Assembly (NCBI GenBank): GCA_964508765.1
Contig: CAZDVD010000006.1
Location: forward strand, 53,452-117,451
Length of the DNA: 64,000 bases
Direction of reading: 5' to 3'
From: JABMPR01 sp964508765
GTDB lineage: Bacteria; Fidelibacterota; UBA8477; JABMPR01
Shown: positions 54,821 through 63,780 of the stretch, piece after piece
How positions within the stretch are numbered: the stretch's first letter is position 1
How the letters are laid out: each line of letters starts with the position of its first letter
Position numbers and translations under genes: made by a program
The notes under the pieces: generated by a model
Told to the model about the DNA's origin: nothing
What the model saw: only the letters and a program-made list of their open reading frames with translations
Databases searched by the model: none

Positions 54821-56068
54821 TTAAGCTGTTTTGACTGCCGGTTTTATCTGTGACATAATGACTGCCGCTACAAGACAAAGAATACCACAAATGGTGAATG
54901 CCAGTGGGAAGTTACCCATGTCACCAAGCCAGCCACCCATAATAGGACCTAGAATTCCACCAAAACCATAGGCGAGAAATACCCAGCCATAATTCTGGCC
55001 AATAAACTTGGCTCCGAATGTGTCAGCTGTAATGGTTGGGAAAAGTGAAAAATTTCCACCAAAATTAAAACCGATAAGGGTTGCACCCAGATAGAGCAGT
55101 GCAGGTGTGCCGGCCATCCACTGGAAAAGAATGACAACTACACCCTGTGTGGCCATCATGATGACAATTGACTTTTTGCGTCCTAGTCTGTCACTAATAG
55201 CACCCCAGGCAATACGACCCAGACCGTTGGCCAGGGAAAAGAATACAGCCATGGCAGTTCCAGCTATGGCACTGGCAGCGACCTTGTCGATACCATTAGC
55301 AGTCAAGGCAAACATAGGCCAGAGTTTCATGAGGCCAATACTCATCAAGCCAGCACTTGCACCAAAGGTGAAAGTAATAAAAATGAAGTAATATTGACGA
55401 GTCTTCAACATTTCACTACTGTTGAAGTGTCCAGATTCATCATCTACACTGCCATCTGCAGTAGCTGGCAGTGAATATCCTTCAGGTAACCAACCTTCAG
55501 GTGGGAAGACCATCCAGATACCACCAAGCAGAATCATGAGCATGAAGATGCCACCCAATGCTGTGAAAGTGGTACTCAAGCCGTAGAGGGCAATGAGAGA
55601 GCCCCAGGATCCAGCCAGTTTGACCCATAATGTTGCACCAAAACCAAAACCTGATACAGCCATCCCGGTGATCAATCCTTTTTTATCTGGAAACCAACGC
55701 ATTCCCACTGCAATGGGTACCACGTAGGCCAAACCAATTCCTGCGCCGCCTATCATTCCAATAAAAATGAGCAGAGCAATAAAATTGGTTCCCCCGAATA
55801 AACCTGCCAGGAGATATCCTGAACCCAAAACAAAACCACCAGCCATGGCTACTTTGCGAGGTCCCAGCTTAGGCATAATTCGACCTGCTATGACCATGAC
55901 AACTGCAAAAAAGAATAGACCAGTAGCAAAAACACCCTGGGTCATCGCCTTTGTCCATCCGGCATCAACCAACGATGGAGTGAAAACTGACCAGGCATAA
56001 ATTGCCCCCAATGCCAACTGGATGAGAACTGCCCCCAAAACTACAAACCAACGATTTTTTACTTTCAT
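54821..56068 (-). CDS. OFA-family MFS transporter
   Basis: The 415-residue, twelve-helix carrier starts VLGAVLIQLALGAIYAWSVF, the signature of oxalate/formate antiporter-type (OFA) MFS proteins, and has MPKLGPRKVAMAGGFVLGSG and AWGAISDRLGRKKSI as MFS loops. It likely moves monocarboxylates. The divergently placed malic enzyme gene (56268) suggests a link to C4/C3 acid metabolism, but this is inference. Confidence 0.9.
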   Translation of the reverse strand: MKVKNRWFVVLGAVLIQLALGAIYAWSVFTPSLVDAGWTKAMTQGVFATGLFFFAVVMVIAGRIMPKLGPRKVAMAGGFVLGSGYLLAGLFGGTNFIALLIFIGMIGGAGIGLAYVVPIAVGMRWFPDKKGLITGMAVSGFGFGATLWVKLAGSWGSLIALYGLSTTFTALGGIFMLMILLGGIWMVFPPEGWLPEGYSLPATADGSVDDESGHFNSSEMLKTRQYYFIFITFTFGASAGLMSIGLMKLWPMFALTANGIDKVAASAIAGTAMAVFFSLANGLGRIAWGAISDRLGRKKSIVIMMATQGVVVILFQWMAGTPALLYLGATLIGFNFGGNFSLFPTITADTFGAKFIGQNYGWVFLAYGFGGILGPIMGGWLGDMGNFPLAFTICGILCLVAAVIMSQIKPAVKTA

Positions 56069-56267
56069 TGTTCCTCCGCTATTTAATAAGTGAATCGATA
56101 TGTGATTAAAAAATCTCTAATCAACGAATTTTATTTGCATGAATAGTGCCAAGCTTGCATCATTTTTGCATTATTATACCATCACGAATCATCATCACTA
56201 GCAAAGGGTTCACTTCGGCACATTGTGTCCCTTAATGTTTATTAATAGTTTTAAGAAGGGGATTATC

Positions 56268-57965
56268 ATGGGAATGGTCAAAAAACGTCGCTATCAGATG
56301 GAAAGCAAGGATGAACCGCTTGAGGTTATTATCCGGGGTTCAGATGTATTAAATGAGCCGCTACTTAATAAAGGAACGGCTTTTTCTGAGGAAGAACGTG
56401 AAGAATTAGGCTTGCGAGGCCTGGTTCCACCCAAAGTGGTGGACATTGAAGAGCAGGTTGTCCGCGTCTTAGAAAACTACCAGCGTAAAACAGATCCTCT
56501 TGAGAAGTTCATTTTTCTCACAAGCCTCCACGATCGCAATGAGACCCTTTATTATAAAGTCCTTACTGAGAACCTGATGGAGATGACGCCTATCGTCTAC
56601 ACACCTGTTGTGGGCGCCGCCTGTCAACAGTTTGGCCATATCTATCGCAAAAACCGCGGTATGTACATCAGTGCCAATGACAAAGGACATATCCGTGAGA
56701 TCTTTGAGAACTGGAATCAGGATGAAATTGATATTATTGTCATATCTGATGGTTCCAGAATTCTTGGTTTAGGTGATCTAGGAGCCAATGGCATGGGTAT
56801 TCCCATTGGTAAATTAGCTCTCTATGTAGCCGGTGGAGGTGTGTTTCCCTGTAAGACACTGCCCATTCTATTGGATACTGGTACCAATAACGAAGAACTC
56901 CTGGCAGACCCACTCTATCTGGGTATCAACAAGCACCGTATTGACGATGATGAATACTACGAGATCGTGGATGAATTTGTCAATGCTGTACAAGTTAGAT
57001 GGCCAAAAGCACTGATTCAGTGGGAAGATTTCACCAACAATCATGCTTTCCCCCTTTTGAACAAATATCGGGATAAGGTCTTGTGCTTTAATGATGACAT
57101 TCAAGGTACAGGCGCTGTTGCCCTATCTGGTCTCCTTGGTGCCATGCGCATGAAAAAAGAAAAACTCGCAGATCAGCGTCTCATCTTTTTTGGTGCCGGT
57201 TCTGCGGCCGTTGGTATTGCTAATATGATTGTGGCCGGTATTGTTGAAGAAAGTGGCATGACTGATGAAGAAGCCAGGAAATTGTTCTGGTTAATCGATA
57301 GCCAGGGGCTGGTGGTTAAGAATGGACCCCGTCCACTACAGGACCACAAGGTGGCTTATGCCAGGGATGAAGCGCTTATCGAAAACTTCATGGATGTGAT
57401 TAAAACAGTGAAACCCACTATCCTTATTGGTGTGAGTGGTCAGGGTCAGGCCTTCACTGAAGAAGTAGTCAAGGAATTGATGAATTATTCAAAACAGCCC
57501 ATCATCTTTTCACTTTCCAATCCAACAACGAAATCTGAATGTACTGCCCAGCAGGCCTATAAATGGACCAAAGGCAAAGTTATCTTCGCCAGTGGAAGTC
57601 CCTTTGATCCTGTCAGAATGCGAGGCAAGATCTATGTACCAGGTCAGGGAAATAACATGTTTATCTTTCCTGGTGTGGGTCTGGGTGCTGCATTGTGTCA
57701 GGCTAAAAAGGTCACAGATGCCATGTTTTACATGGCTGCGAAGACATTGGCTGAAATGGTCACTGAAGAGGAACTTTCCCTCAGGACTGTTTATCCAGAT
57801 CTGCGGAAAATCCGCAAAATATCTCTGACCATTGCCACTGCTATCTGTGAAATGGCCTTTGATGAAGGTCTGGCCAGAGTTGAGCGACCCAAAGATATAA
57901 AAGCCTGGGTAAAGGAAAATATGTATGTACCAGAATACCCACGCTACATCGCTGCGTCTGAGTAG
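56268..57965 (+). CDS. Malic enzyme (NAD(P)+-dependent decarboxylating)
   Basis: The ATG at 56268 follows AAGGGG and gives 565 residues; the frame also opens at 56223 without a good ribosome site. Large eukaryotic-type malic enzyme features are present: TPIVYTPVVGAACQQFG, SRILGLGDLGANGMGIPIGK, the DDIQGTGAV metal site and the Rossmann FFGAGSAAVGIANMI. It converts malate to pyruvate and CO2. Whether it uses NAD or NADP cannot be read with confidence. It ends at a strong terminator. Confidence 0.95.
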   Translation: MGMVKKRRYQMESKDEPLEVIIRGSDVLNEPLLNKGTAFSEEEREELGLRGLVPPKVVDIEEQVVRVLENYQRKTDPLEKFIFLTSLHDRNETLYYKVLTENLMEMTPIVYTPVVGAACQQFGHIYRKNRGMYISANDKGHIREIFENWNQDEIDIIVISDGSRILGLGDLGANGMGIPIGKLALYVAGGGVFPCKTLPILLDTGTNNEELLADPLYLGINKHRIDDDEYYEIVDEFVNAVQVRWPKALIQWEDFTNNHAFPLLNKYRDKVLCFNDDIQGTGAVALSGLLGAMRMKKEKLADQRLIFFGAGSAAVGIANMIVAGIVEESGMTDEEARKLFWLIDSQGLVVKNGPRPLQDHKVAYARDEALIENFMDVIKTVKPTILIGVSGQGQAFTEEVVKELMNYSKQPIIFSLSNPTTKSECTAQQAYKWTKGKVIFASGSPFDPVRMRGKIYVPGQGNNMFIFPGVGLGAALCQAKKVTDAMFYMAAKTLAEMVTEEELSLRTVYPDLRKIRKISLTIATAICEMAFDEGLARVERPKDIKAWVKENMYVPEYPRYIAASE

Positions 57966-57990
57966 TAGCTTATTCATATAGCATACACAA

Positions 57991-58022
57991 AGTCCCCACC
58001 ACGCTCTGGTGGGGACTTTTTT
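57991..58022 (+). terminator. Intrinsic terminator
   Basis: AGTCCCCACCA (57991-58001) pairs with TGGTGGGGACT (58007-58017) around a five-base loop and a T run follows. It ends the malic enzyme transcript. Confidence 0.92.
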
Positions 58023-58080
58023 ATAGTCCGATATCACATTCTGGTGCAGGATTATGGAATCCTCTGATTAATATGGTTTG

Positions 58081-58968
58081 ATGAAACGCTCAGAACATAC
58101 TTTCTTGTATATCATCATGATCATCGGCATGGCGCTGTGGGGGCTCTCCTGGACCAATGCTAAAATCCTGGGTACCTATACCAGCATTCCACTGCTCATG
58201 TTCTGGCGCTTTCTCATAGCAGGAATTTTCATGGGCATCGTTTTACTGGTCCGCAAAACAGAATGGCGGATCACCCTGGCTGGCTTGCCTTCAATCGCTG
58301 CCAGCGCGGGGTTACTGGTCCTGTACAACCATTTCTATTTCACTGGAACCAGACTCGGTCCTGCGGGTGGAGGGGGCGTTCTCGTCACCACGCTCAATCC
58401 CGTATTGACCTTTCTGCTGATCTCCATTGTCAGACGGCATTTTCCCAGAGGACGCTCACTGGCCGGTATTCTCCTGGGTATCCTGGGGGGCAGCATCCTC
58501 ATTAATGTTTGGCAGGAGGGCTGGTCAGCCATTTTCAGTAGTGGGAATCAATATTTTGTATTGTGTGCCAGCACATGGGCTTTTCTCACCTTTATCTCTT
58601 CACAGATCAATCGCCACATGAGTACGCTCACATACAGTTTCTGGCTCTATCTGCTCAGTGCGCTGTTTGCCTTGGTTTTTATAGAACCCTCAACACTTTT
58701 TACTGTTTTCGACCTGGATATCATTTTCTGGATAAACCTGCTTGCCATCTCAGTGGGAGCTATGGCTTTCGGCACCACCGCCTTTTTCATTGCCGCATCA
58801 AGATTAGGCTCTGAAAAGGCTTCGGCTTTTATTTTTACGGTACCTTTAAGTGCGCTTATTTTTAGTATGCTCATCTTGAAGGAGCCCCTGCAATGGAATA
58901 TCGTGTTTGGTGGTTCAATATCCATTTTTGCGGTCATTCTGATTAATTCTGCAAAGAAAAGTAACTAA
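58081..58968 (+). CDS. DMT/EamA-family transporter
   Basis: The ATG at 58081 (a TTG lies just before) gives 295 residues with ten helices and two EamA repeats. N-terminal MIIGMALWGLSWTNAKILG and FWRFLIAGIFMGI are typical. GPAGGGGVLVTTLNPVLTFLL and LGGSILIN show the first repeat; AMAFGTTAFFIAASRLGSEKASAFIFTVPLSA the second. It probably exports amino acids or metabolites. Local GC looks somewhat higher than in neighbours. Confidence 0.9.
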   Translation: MKRSEHTFLYIIMIIGMALWGLSWTNAKILGTYTSIPLLMFWRFLIAGIFMGIVLLVRKTEWRITLAGLPSIAASAGLLVLYNHFYFTGTRLGPAGGGGVLVTTLNPVLTFLLISIVRRHFPRGRSLAGILLGILGGSILINVWQEGWSAIFSSGNQYFVLCASTWAFLTFISSQINRHMSTLTYSFWLYLLSALFALVFIEPSTLFTVFDLDIIFWINLLAISVGAMAFGTTAFFIAASRLGSEKASAFIFTVPLSALIFSMLILKEPLQWNIVFGGSISIFAVILINSAKKSN

Positions 58969-59019
58969 TTTCAGAAACACTTTTTCGATATGGGACATAA
59001 TCATACTATATTGCTAATA

Positions 59020-59970
59020 ATGTTAAAACGATTTCTTATATCCATTCTCGCCATCGCGATGTTAACCAGCTGTAACAGGTCTGGCGATGCTGCTGTTGAA
59101 TATCCAGGTCTTGGTCTGGAATGGACCACCATGGATTCCATTAATAAGGATCTACCTGATGGTATCTCTGTATATCAAGCAATCCATGTTGGAGCCAATT
59201 TGCGGGCCTGGTATGTACGCGTTGAAGAAAAACGTCATGATATAGAGACCCGAGTTGAGCTTTCAACGGATACCGATCGTCGGGAAACGGTCTCAGAATT
59301 TGCGGAACGTTTGGATGTCCCTGTGATGATAAACGGTGGCTATTTCAGAATGGATCTTAATCCGGCCACCCATGTTGGCATATTAAAGGTGGGGGATACA
59401 CTTATTCACGCAGCCACCACATCGGTTCTGCGGGGTGAGCAACGGTTTTATCTCCATCGTTCAGCCATTGGGTTTGACGAAAATGATGCCATTGATATTA
59501 ATTGGGTTTCATCTACTGGAGACTCTGTTTTTACCTGGGATCAAGGTATTGATAATATACCAGGGCAGCCAGGTGACCGGCTTGAACCAATTCATCGTAA
59601 GCCCTGGTCGTATCGCGATATCCTGGGTGCCGGTCCACTGCTGATGCGTGATGGGGAGGTCTTTATTCCTGTCAACGAGGAAATCTTCTATGGCACCAGT
59701 ATCCCGGAAGTTCATCCCCGTACCGCTGCAGGTACCACACCTGAAGGCGATTTGATCCTCTTGGTGGTGGATGGTAGACAATTGATCAGTCGTGGCGTTG
59801 ATCTGCCTGAACTGGCTGATATTATGCTCCAACTCGGCTGCGAAGATGCCATCAATCTTGATGGAGGTGGATCTTCTGCCCTGGTAGTGAATGGGAAGTT
59901 GCTCAATCGTCCAGCAGGGAAAACGGTTCAAAGAGAAGTCATGTCCGCCATTGCTGTATACTCAAATTAA
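59020..59970 (+). CDS. Phosphodiester glycosidase-family lipoprotein
   Basis: The ATG at 59020 gives 316 residues that open directly on a lipoprotein signal (AMLTSC, C18). The 58990 ATG only adds a polar stretch. The PF09992 (NAGPA-like) pattern is present: VPVMINGGYFRM, GILKVGDTLIH, YRDILGAGPLLMRDGE, HPRTAAGTTPEGDLILLVVDGRQ, and DAINLDGGGSSALVV. Related proteins cleave sugar-phosphodiester bonds or act on wall-linked polymers. It ends at a strong terminator. Confidence 0.9.
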   Translation: MLKRFLISILAIAMLTSCNRSGDAAVEYPGLGLEWTTMDSINKDLPDGISVYQAIHVGANLRAWYVRVEEKRHDIETRVELSTDTDRRETVSEFAERLDVPVMINGGYFRMDLNPATHVGILKVGDTLIHAATTSVLRGEQRFYLHRSAIGFDENDAIDINWVSSTGDSVFTWDQGIDNIPGQPGDRLEPIHRKPWSYRDILGAGPLLMRDGEVFIPVNEEIFYGTSIPEVHPRTAAGTTPEGDLILLVVDGRQLISRGVDLPELADIMLQLGCEDAINLDGGGSSALVVNGKLLNRPAGKTVQREVMSAIAVYSN

Positions 59971-59990
59971 AATTCTGTACAAATAGATAT

Positions 59991-60021
59991 AAAAAAAGGC
60001 GAGGAGATCTCGCCTTTTTTT
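59991..60021. terminator. Bidirectional terminator
   Basis: GGCGAG (59998-60003) pairs with CTCGCC (60009-60014), flanked by seven A and seven T. It separates the lipoprotein gene from the convergent small gene at 60033. Confidence 0.9.
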
Positions 60022-60032
60022 GTGCTCTTAAG

Positions 60033-60407
60033 CTAATCTTTATCAATCATCTTCTTTTTGATGATCTTGACTTTGCGATCTTTGTCACCACTATGATGTC
60101 TCATCTTCTTGATATAAACATTTTTATCCAGCTTTTTCAGATCATCCAGAGTCATGGTTTCTCCATTGATGATAACCGTAATACTGGAATCGCCATCAAT
60201 TAATTCCTCGATCTCCAGATCAACATCCATATCACCAAAATCATGATCTTCATCCACGAACCACATCATCTTGGAATCATGCTGTCCTGAGAAATCGTGG
60301 GACCACATTCTGGATTTACGGTTATTGCCTATCTGGACCAGTCCAAAGACAATGACGGCCAGTAGGAGGTACTTCCATAAAAGCTCTAGTTTTTCTTTAA
60401 GGGTCAT
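60033..60407 (-). CDS. Small membrane-anchored protein, unknown
   Basis: The ATG at 60407, behind GAGGAG, gives 124 residues; a longer frame opens at 60431. One hydrophobic helix (about 12-30, YLLLAVIVFGLVQIG) is followed by an acidic/histidine segment (HDFSGQHDSKMMWFVDEDHDFGDMD) and a basic tail (KDRKVKIIKKKMIDKD). No family is recognised. It is probably a one-pass protein with the acid-rich domain outside. Confidence 0.65.
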   Translation of the reverse strand: MTLKEKLELLWKYLLLAVIVFGLVQIGNNRKSRMWSHDFSGQHDSKMMWFVDEDHDFGDMDVDLEIEELIDGDSSITVIINGETMTLDDLKKLDKNVYIKKMRHHSGDKDRKVKIIKKKMIDKD

Positions 60408-60803
60408 ATCGGTCTCCTCTGTTGAATTCATCTATTGATTGACATAAAACATTGTTAGTGAATGATGTAATCAATTTACTCGAGTATGACTGGGATGTTC
60501 CAAATATTCGGTGCTGGTCGGGCTTTGGGCTGCCTCTTTATTTCTTTGTGAATAAACAGCTTAGTACTTGAAATAATAGATAGATAGGATACATTTTCGG
60601 CATAACTATTACATGAAGGCGGGGGAGCCTATGAATTATTTAAACAGTGTCGTCATCAGTCGCATCTCGTTGTGTGTATATGTGGTGTTATCAGGGACTG
60701 TATAAACGATTGTTATGTGGTGTAAGACTATGGACTGAAGTTGAAAATCATCGGTACGCATTAAAAACCTTTTAACCGTACAATTGACGCAAAAGGAAAA
60801 GCA
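60408..60803. other. Intergenic region before the accessory ATPase
   Basis: About 395 bases without a clear gene. TTGACA at 60439 could be a -35 element but no good -10 follows. A 24-codon frame (60631-60705) begins MNYLNSVVISRISLCVYVVL and has GGGGGAG a few bases upstream; it could be a leader peptide but has no other support. No copy of the 3' repeat found after the next two genes is present here. Confidence 0.4.
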
Positions 60804-62570
60804 ATGGACTTTGAATTAATCTCAGGTAAGTATAAATCAATTAGTCAATTGATGTGGCGTAACATTCCAAAATTCGTAGTTGTCACGGGTAAAAATGGTA
60901 GTGGAAAAACACAGATATTGGAGCTCCTGAATTTTCATTTTGGGACTGACCATCAAAAACAAGCAAATTCTCAGAGGAATTCAACTCAGCCATTCTATGG
61001 TGTCAAAACAAAGAGCAAGGATATTGAGATTTCAGTAAAGGAAGTTGTCTATTTGTCATCAATATGGCAATTAGGCAATCTTGGAGGAATTAATTCATCT
61101 ACCTTTACAGATATTATCAATAAGCTTCATGGCCAGATATCCAAACGGAGTAATACTAAGGGATATGCTGAGCTGGCGCAGATTGTCGAAGGGGCAGTTG
61201 ATAAACCAGCGGAAAAGATTACGGTTTCTGATGTTCAAGAAAACCTTCCCGTTGACTATTTTGACTATATCAACAAGGTGAATATTCACGAAGGCCTAAG
61301 TGAAGCCTTCCTCACATATCATTGTAAATCTGCACAACGACGTGATGAGGGCTTATCTGAGAGTCAAATAGTATCAGCCTTAGGAAAGGCACCGTGGGAT
61401 ATCGTTAATGATTTACTGAAATCAGCAGATTTTCCATATTATGTCAATAAGCCCAAAGCATATATGGGTGACTTCATTTTTCAACTTATCAGCAGACAAG
61501 AAGAATCGCTTATTATTAACTTCTCAGATCTTTCTTCTGGCGAAAAGGTTTTAATTTCGTTAGCAATATGGATGTTCAATTCTAGCAAGACGCGTCGATT
61601 ACCAAGACTAATCCTTTGGGATGAACCAGACGCACACCTGCACCCGTCTGCAATTAAGAAGTTCATTGACGTTGTCGAAAGAATTCTAGTGGGCAAAAAT
61701 GGTGTCCGAGTGATAATGACTACTCATTCTCCTTCGACAGTATCGCTATCACCGGAATATGCACTCTTTGAAATGTCGAATTCTTTACCTCAAATATCAC
61801 AACTTAAATCCAAAGAGTACGGTATAAACCTATTAACAGAAGGAATGATTGTTGTAAAACCCAATATTAAGTATGTGCTGGTTGAAGACGACGATGACGC
61901 AAAATTTTATAATGCATTATTTGTTTTGCTAAAATCCAAAAAGAAGGTACTAACCACTATCGATATTGTTTTTATATCATCTTCGAATAGGAAGAATAAC
62001 AAATCGGGTGGATGTACAGTTGTTAGAACTTGGGTAGAGAAATTTGGTAGCAACGGGACAGGCGATATTTTCCAGGGGTTAATGGATTTTGACAATGGAT
62101 CCAATGTTCCTGAATCTATTACTCCTACTAAATATCTTCACGTGATTGGTCGCTATAGTCTGGAGAATTATTTACTTGATCCAATCCTTGTCTTTGCATC
62201 ACTCCTGCATGAGAATACTATATTGACTGTTCCTGGAATCAAACAGCTTACTCAGAAGGATGAGTTAACAATTCCAAAATTTCCTAGCGCCAAACTCCAG
62301 AAAATAGCCGATCATGTTCTTCAGCAGATCGAACCAACACTTGAAGCCCAAACTGATGATGACAAAGAGGTTTCGGAGGTGAGCTTTATGTCCCGCCGAA
62401 AACTAAATTATCCAAATTGGCTTTTAAAACGCCGAGGTCATACTCTACATGGAAAATTCAAAATGAAGTTTAAAAGAGCTGTAGATTATGATAAACTAAT
62501 TAACACAATGTTGAGATTAGAATTTGTCCCAGTGGATCTTATCACAACTCTAAAAGAGTTACAAAAATAG
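60804..62570 (+). CDS. ABC-type ATPase with TOPRIM/DUF4435-like C-terminal domain
   Basis: The 588-residue protein has an N-terminal SMC/OLD-type ATPase: Walker A G29-K-N-G-S-G-K-T36, signature L243-S-S-G-E-K, Walker B LILWD273-E274 and an H-loop in VIMTTHSPS. From about residue 355 a second domain carries VE361-D-D-D-D, GLMD428-F-D430-N-G and RYSLENYLLDP, the acidic pattern of TOPRIM/DUF4435 nucleases. The order matches fused PARIS (AriA+AriB) and OLD-family proteins, which act in phage defence. It stands alone, is not near other defence genes, and is followed by a diverged repeat. A repair function is possible. Confidence 0.82.
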   Translation: MDFELISGKYKSISQLMWRNIPKFVVVTGKNGSGKTQILELLNFHFGTDHQKQANSQRNSTQPFYGVKTKSKDIEISVKEVVYLSSIWQLGNLGGINSSTFTDIINKLHGQISKRSNTKGYAELAQIVEGAVDKPAEKITVSDVQENLPVDYFDYINKVNIHEGLSEAFLTYHCKSAQRRDEGLSESQIVSALGKAPWDIVNDLLKSADFPYYVNKPKAYMGDFIFQLISRQEESLIINFSDLSSGEKVLISLAIWMFNSSKTRRLPRLILWDEPDAHLHPSAIKKFIDVVERILVGKNGVRVIMTTHSPSTVSLSPEYALFEMSNSLPQISQLKSKEYGINLLTEGMIVVKPNIKYVLVEDDDDAKFYNALFVLLKSKKKVLTTIDIVFISSSNRKNNKSGGCTVVRTWVEKFGSNGTGDIFQGLMDFDNGSNVPESITPTKYLHVIGRYSLENYLLDPILVFASLLHENTILTVPGIKQLTQKDELTIPKFPSAKLQKIADHVLQQIEPTLEAQTDDDKEVSEVSFMSRRKLNYPNWLLKRRGHTLHGKFKMKFKRAVDYDKLINTMLRLEFVPVDLITTLKELQK

Positions 62571-62618
62571 TATTATTGATAGGTATCATCAATTAATAGC
62601 ATTCATAGCACCCACTAT

Positions 62619-62752
62619 ACGAAGCTTGGAGCTGACTCACACACAAAATAGTGCAAGGGGAAAATGATGTGGAAGGAAACAATTATCTTACAAAGTGATA
62701 CTTTCTCAGGAAGCATCGAAGAACTCAAAAGTTTTACTTTTGAGGTGAACAG
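62619..62752 (+). repeat. Diverged repeat, copy 1
   Basis: This 134-base block lies 48 bases after the ATPase stop. It is homologous to 63781-63945, sharing ACGAAG, GAGCTGACT, GGAAAATGATG, ACAATTATCTTA and ACTCAAAAGTTTTACTTTT in the same order. It contains a hairpin, CTCAAAAGT-TTT-ACTTTTGAG (62724-62744). Just outside lies GTTAGGC (62761-62767). Its function is unknown. The rest of the 62571-62869 gap is AT-rich without a gene. Confidence 0.8.
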
Positions 62753-62765
62753 CGTAAGGCGTTAG
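62664..62765 (+). CDS. Possible small protein in repeat copy 1
   Basis: The ATG-ATG at 62664 has AAGGGG a few bases upstream and opens 33 codons: MMWKETIILQSDTFSGSIEE, then LKSFTFEVNSVRR and stop. The matching frame in copy 2 (63827-63988) shares KxTIIL and LKSFTFxVN and has a ten-codon in-frame insertion. Frame conservation supports translation but is not conclusive; the sequence may be non-coding. Confidence 0.35.
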   Translation: MMWKETIILQSDTFSGSIEELKSFTFEVNSVRR

Positions 62766-62869
62766 GCATATTGGTAAATTATATATTGGGGAAAAATATA
62801 GTAGACTATAGTTATGATAATTATACTTTTAGTACAATAAACAAGTCATACTATAATTGTTAATACCAT

Positions 62870-63733
62870 ATGACGAACCGAATAACCATAATACTTACAC
62901 TGTATACATGTTTGAGCCAGATTATTCTTTGTGGAGTGCCTCAGAAAACGCCCGTAGCTGTACTTGATTTCATTCCATATAAAATTTCTGAGGCCGATTC
63001 CAAGACTCTCACCGATAGATTTCGCAATGAGTTGTTAAATACCGGTATTTATCAGGTTATCGACCGAAACTCAATGGAGGATATTCTAAATGAGCAAAAG
63101 CTTCAGCTTTCAGGCTGTGTTGAAGACAGTTGTATCGTGCAAGTGGGGAAACTAATCGGAGTAAAAAAGATATTTACTGGAAGCATAGGGCATATAGGTG
63201 AGATTTACACGGTGAACGTAAGACTTATAGACATTGAAAGTGGGAAGATATTACAATCCCAATCACACGATGAAAAGGGTAACATAGGAGTACTTTTGAC
63301 TAATGGTATGGGAACCATTGCGAAAATATTTGTGTCTTCAAGGCAAGACAGGGAGATTCCTGTGTCTTCAAATCTTATTCTTCAATCAGATAATTTAGTC
63401 GATCCTGAATATTCAAAGAGAGAGACTTGGGAGGTAACATTTTTCAGGCCGAAAAGGAAAGGTACATACAATATTATCGTATCATCATTAGATCTTAACT
63501 GTAGCTATGATATTGCAAAGCAAGAAATGTATCGCATGTCGAATAAGCATACCAACGTCGGATTTAAGATGATATCTACTGTTTCCCCTGATGGCATAAG
63601 TAATCAAAGATATGCAATTATTATCGGGTGTGGACTATCTCTAAAGGAAAGTAAAAATTTAGTTGCCTATGCAAAGAAACATGGGATAGCGCATGATGCT
63701 TATACCACGCTACAACATTGGGATGTTGAGTAG
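62870..63733 (+). CDS. CsgG/LpoB-like exported protein with SPOR-like end
   Basis: The 287 residues begin with a signal peptide (ITIILTLYTCLSQIILCGVP). Residues about 25-150 match CsgG/FlgO-type modules: TPVAVLDFIPY, LLNTGIYQVIDRNSMEDILNEQKLQLSG, VGKLIGVKKIFTGSIG and VRLIDIESGKILQ. The C terminus (RYAIIIGCGLSLKESKNLVAYAKKHGI) resembles a SPOR-like repeat. The protein probably acts in the periplasm or outer membrane. It lies between two copies of the repeat on the same strand. Confidence 0.72.
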   Translation: MTNRITIILTLYTCLSQIILCGVPQKTPVAVLDFIPYKISEADSKTLTDRFRNELLNTGIYQVIDRNSMEDILNEQKLQLSGCVEDSCIVQVGKLIGVKKIFTGSIGHIGEIYTVNVRLIDIESGKILQSQSHDEKGNIGVLLTNGMGTIAKIFVSSRQDREIPVSSNLILQSDNLVDPEYSKRETWEVTFFRPKRKGTYNIIVSSLDLNCSYDIAKQEMYRMSNKHTNVGFKMISTVSPDGISNQRYAIIIGCGLSLKESKNLVAYAKKHGIAHDAYTTLQHWDVE

Positions 63734-63780
63734 ATGCTCTAATATTGGTGACTATAAATCTATCTATAATCAAGTCCCTA

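Noticed and set aside
56135..56180. Three TTGCAT copies as promoter or operator for malic enzyme
   Set aside because: Spacings of 20 and 11 bases and no -10 partner make a coherent element unlikely.
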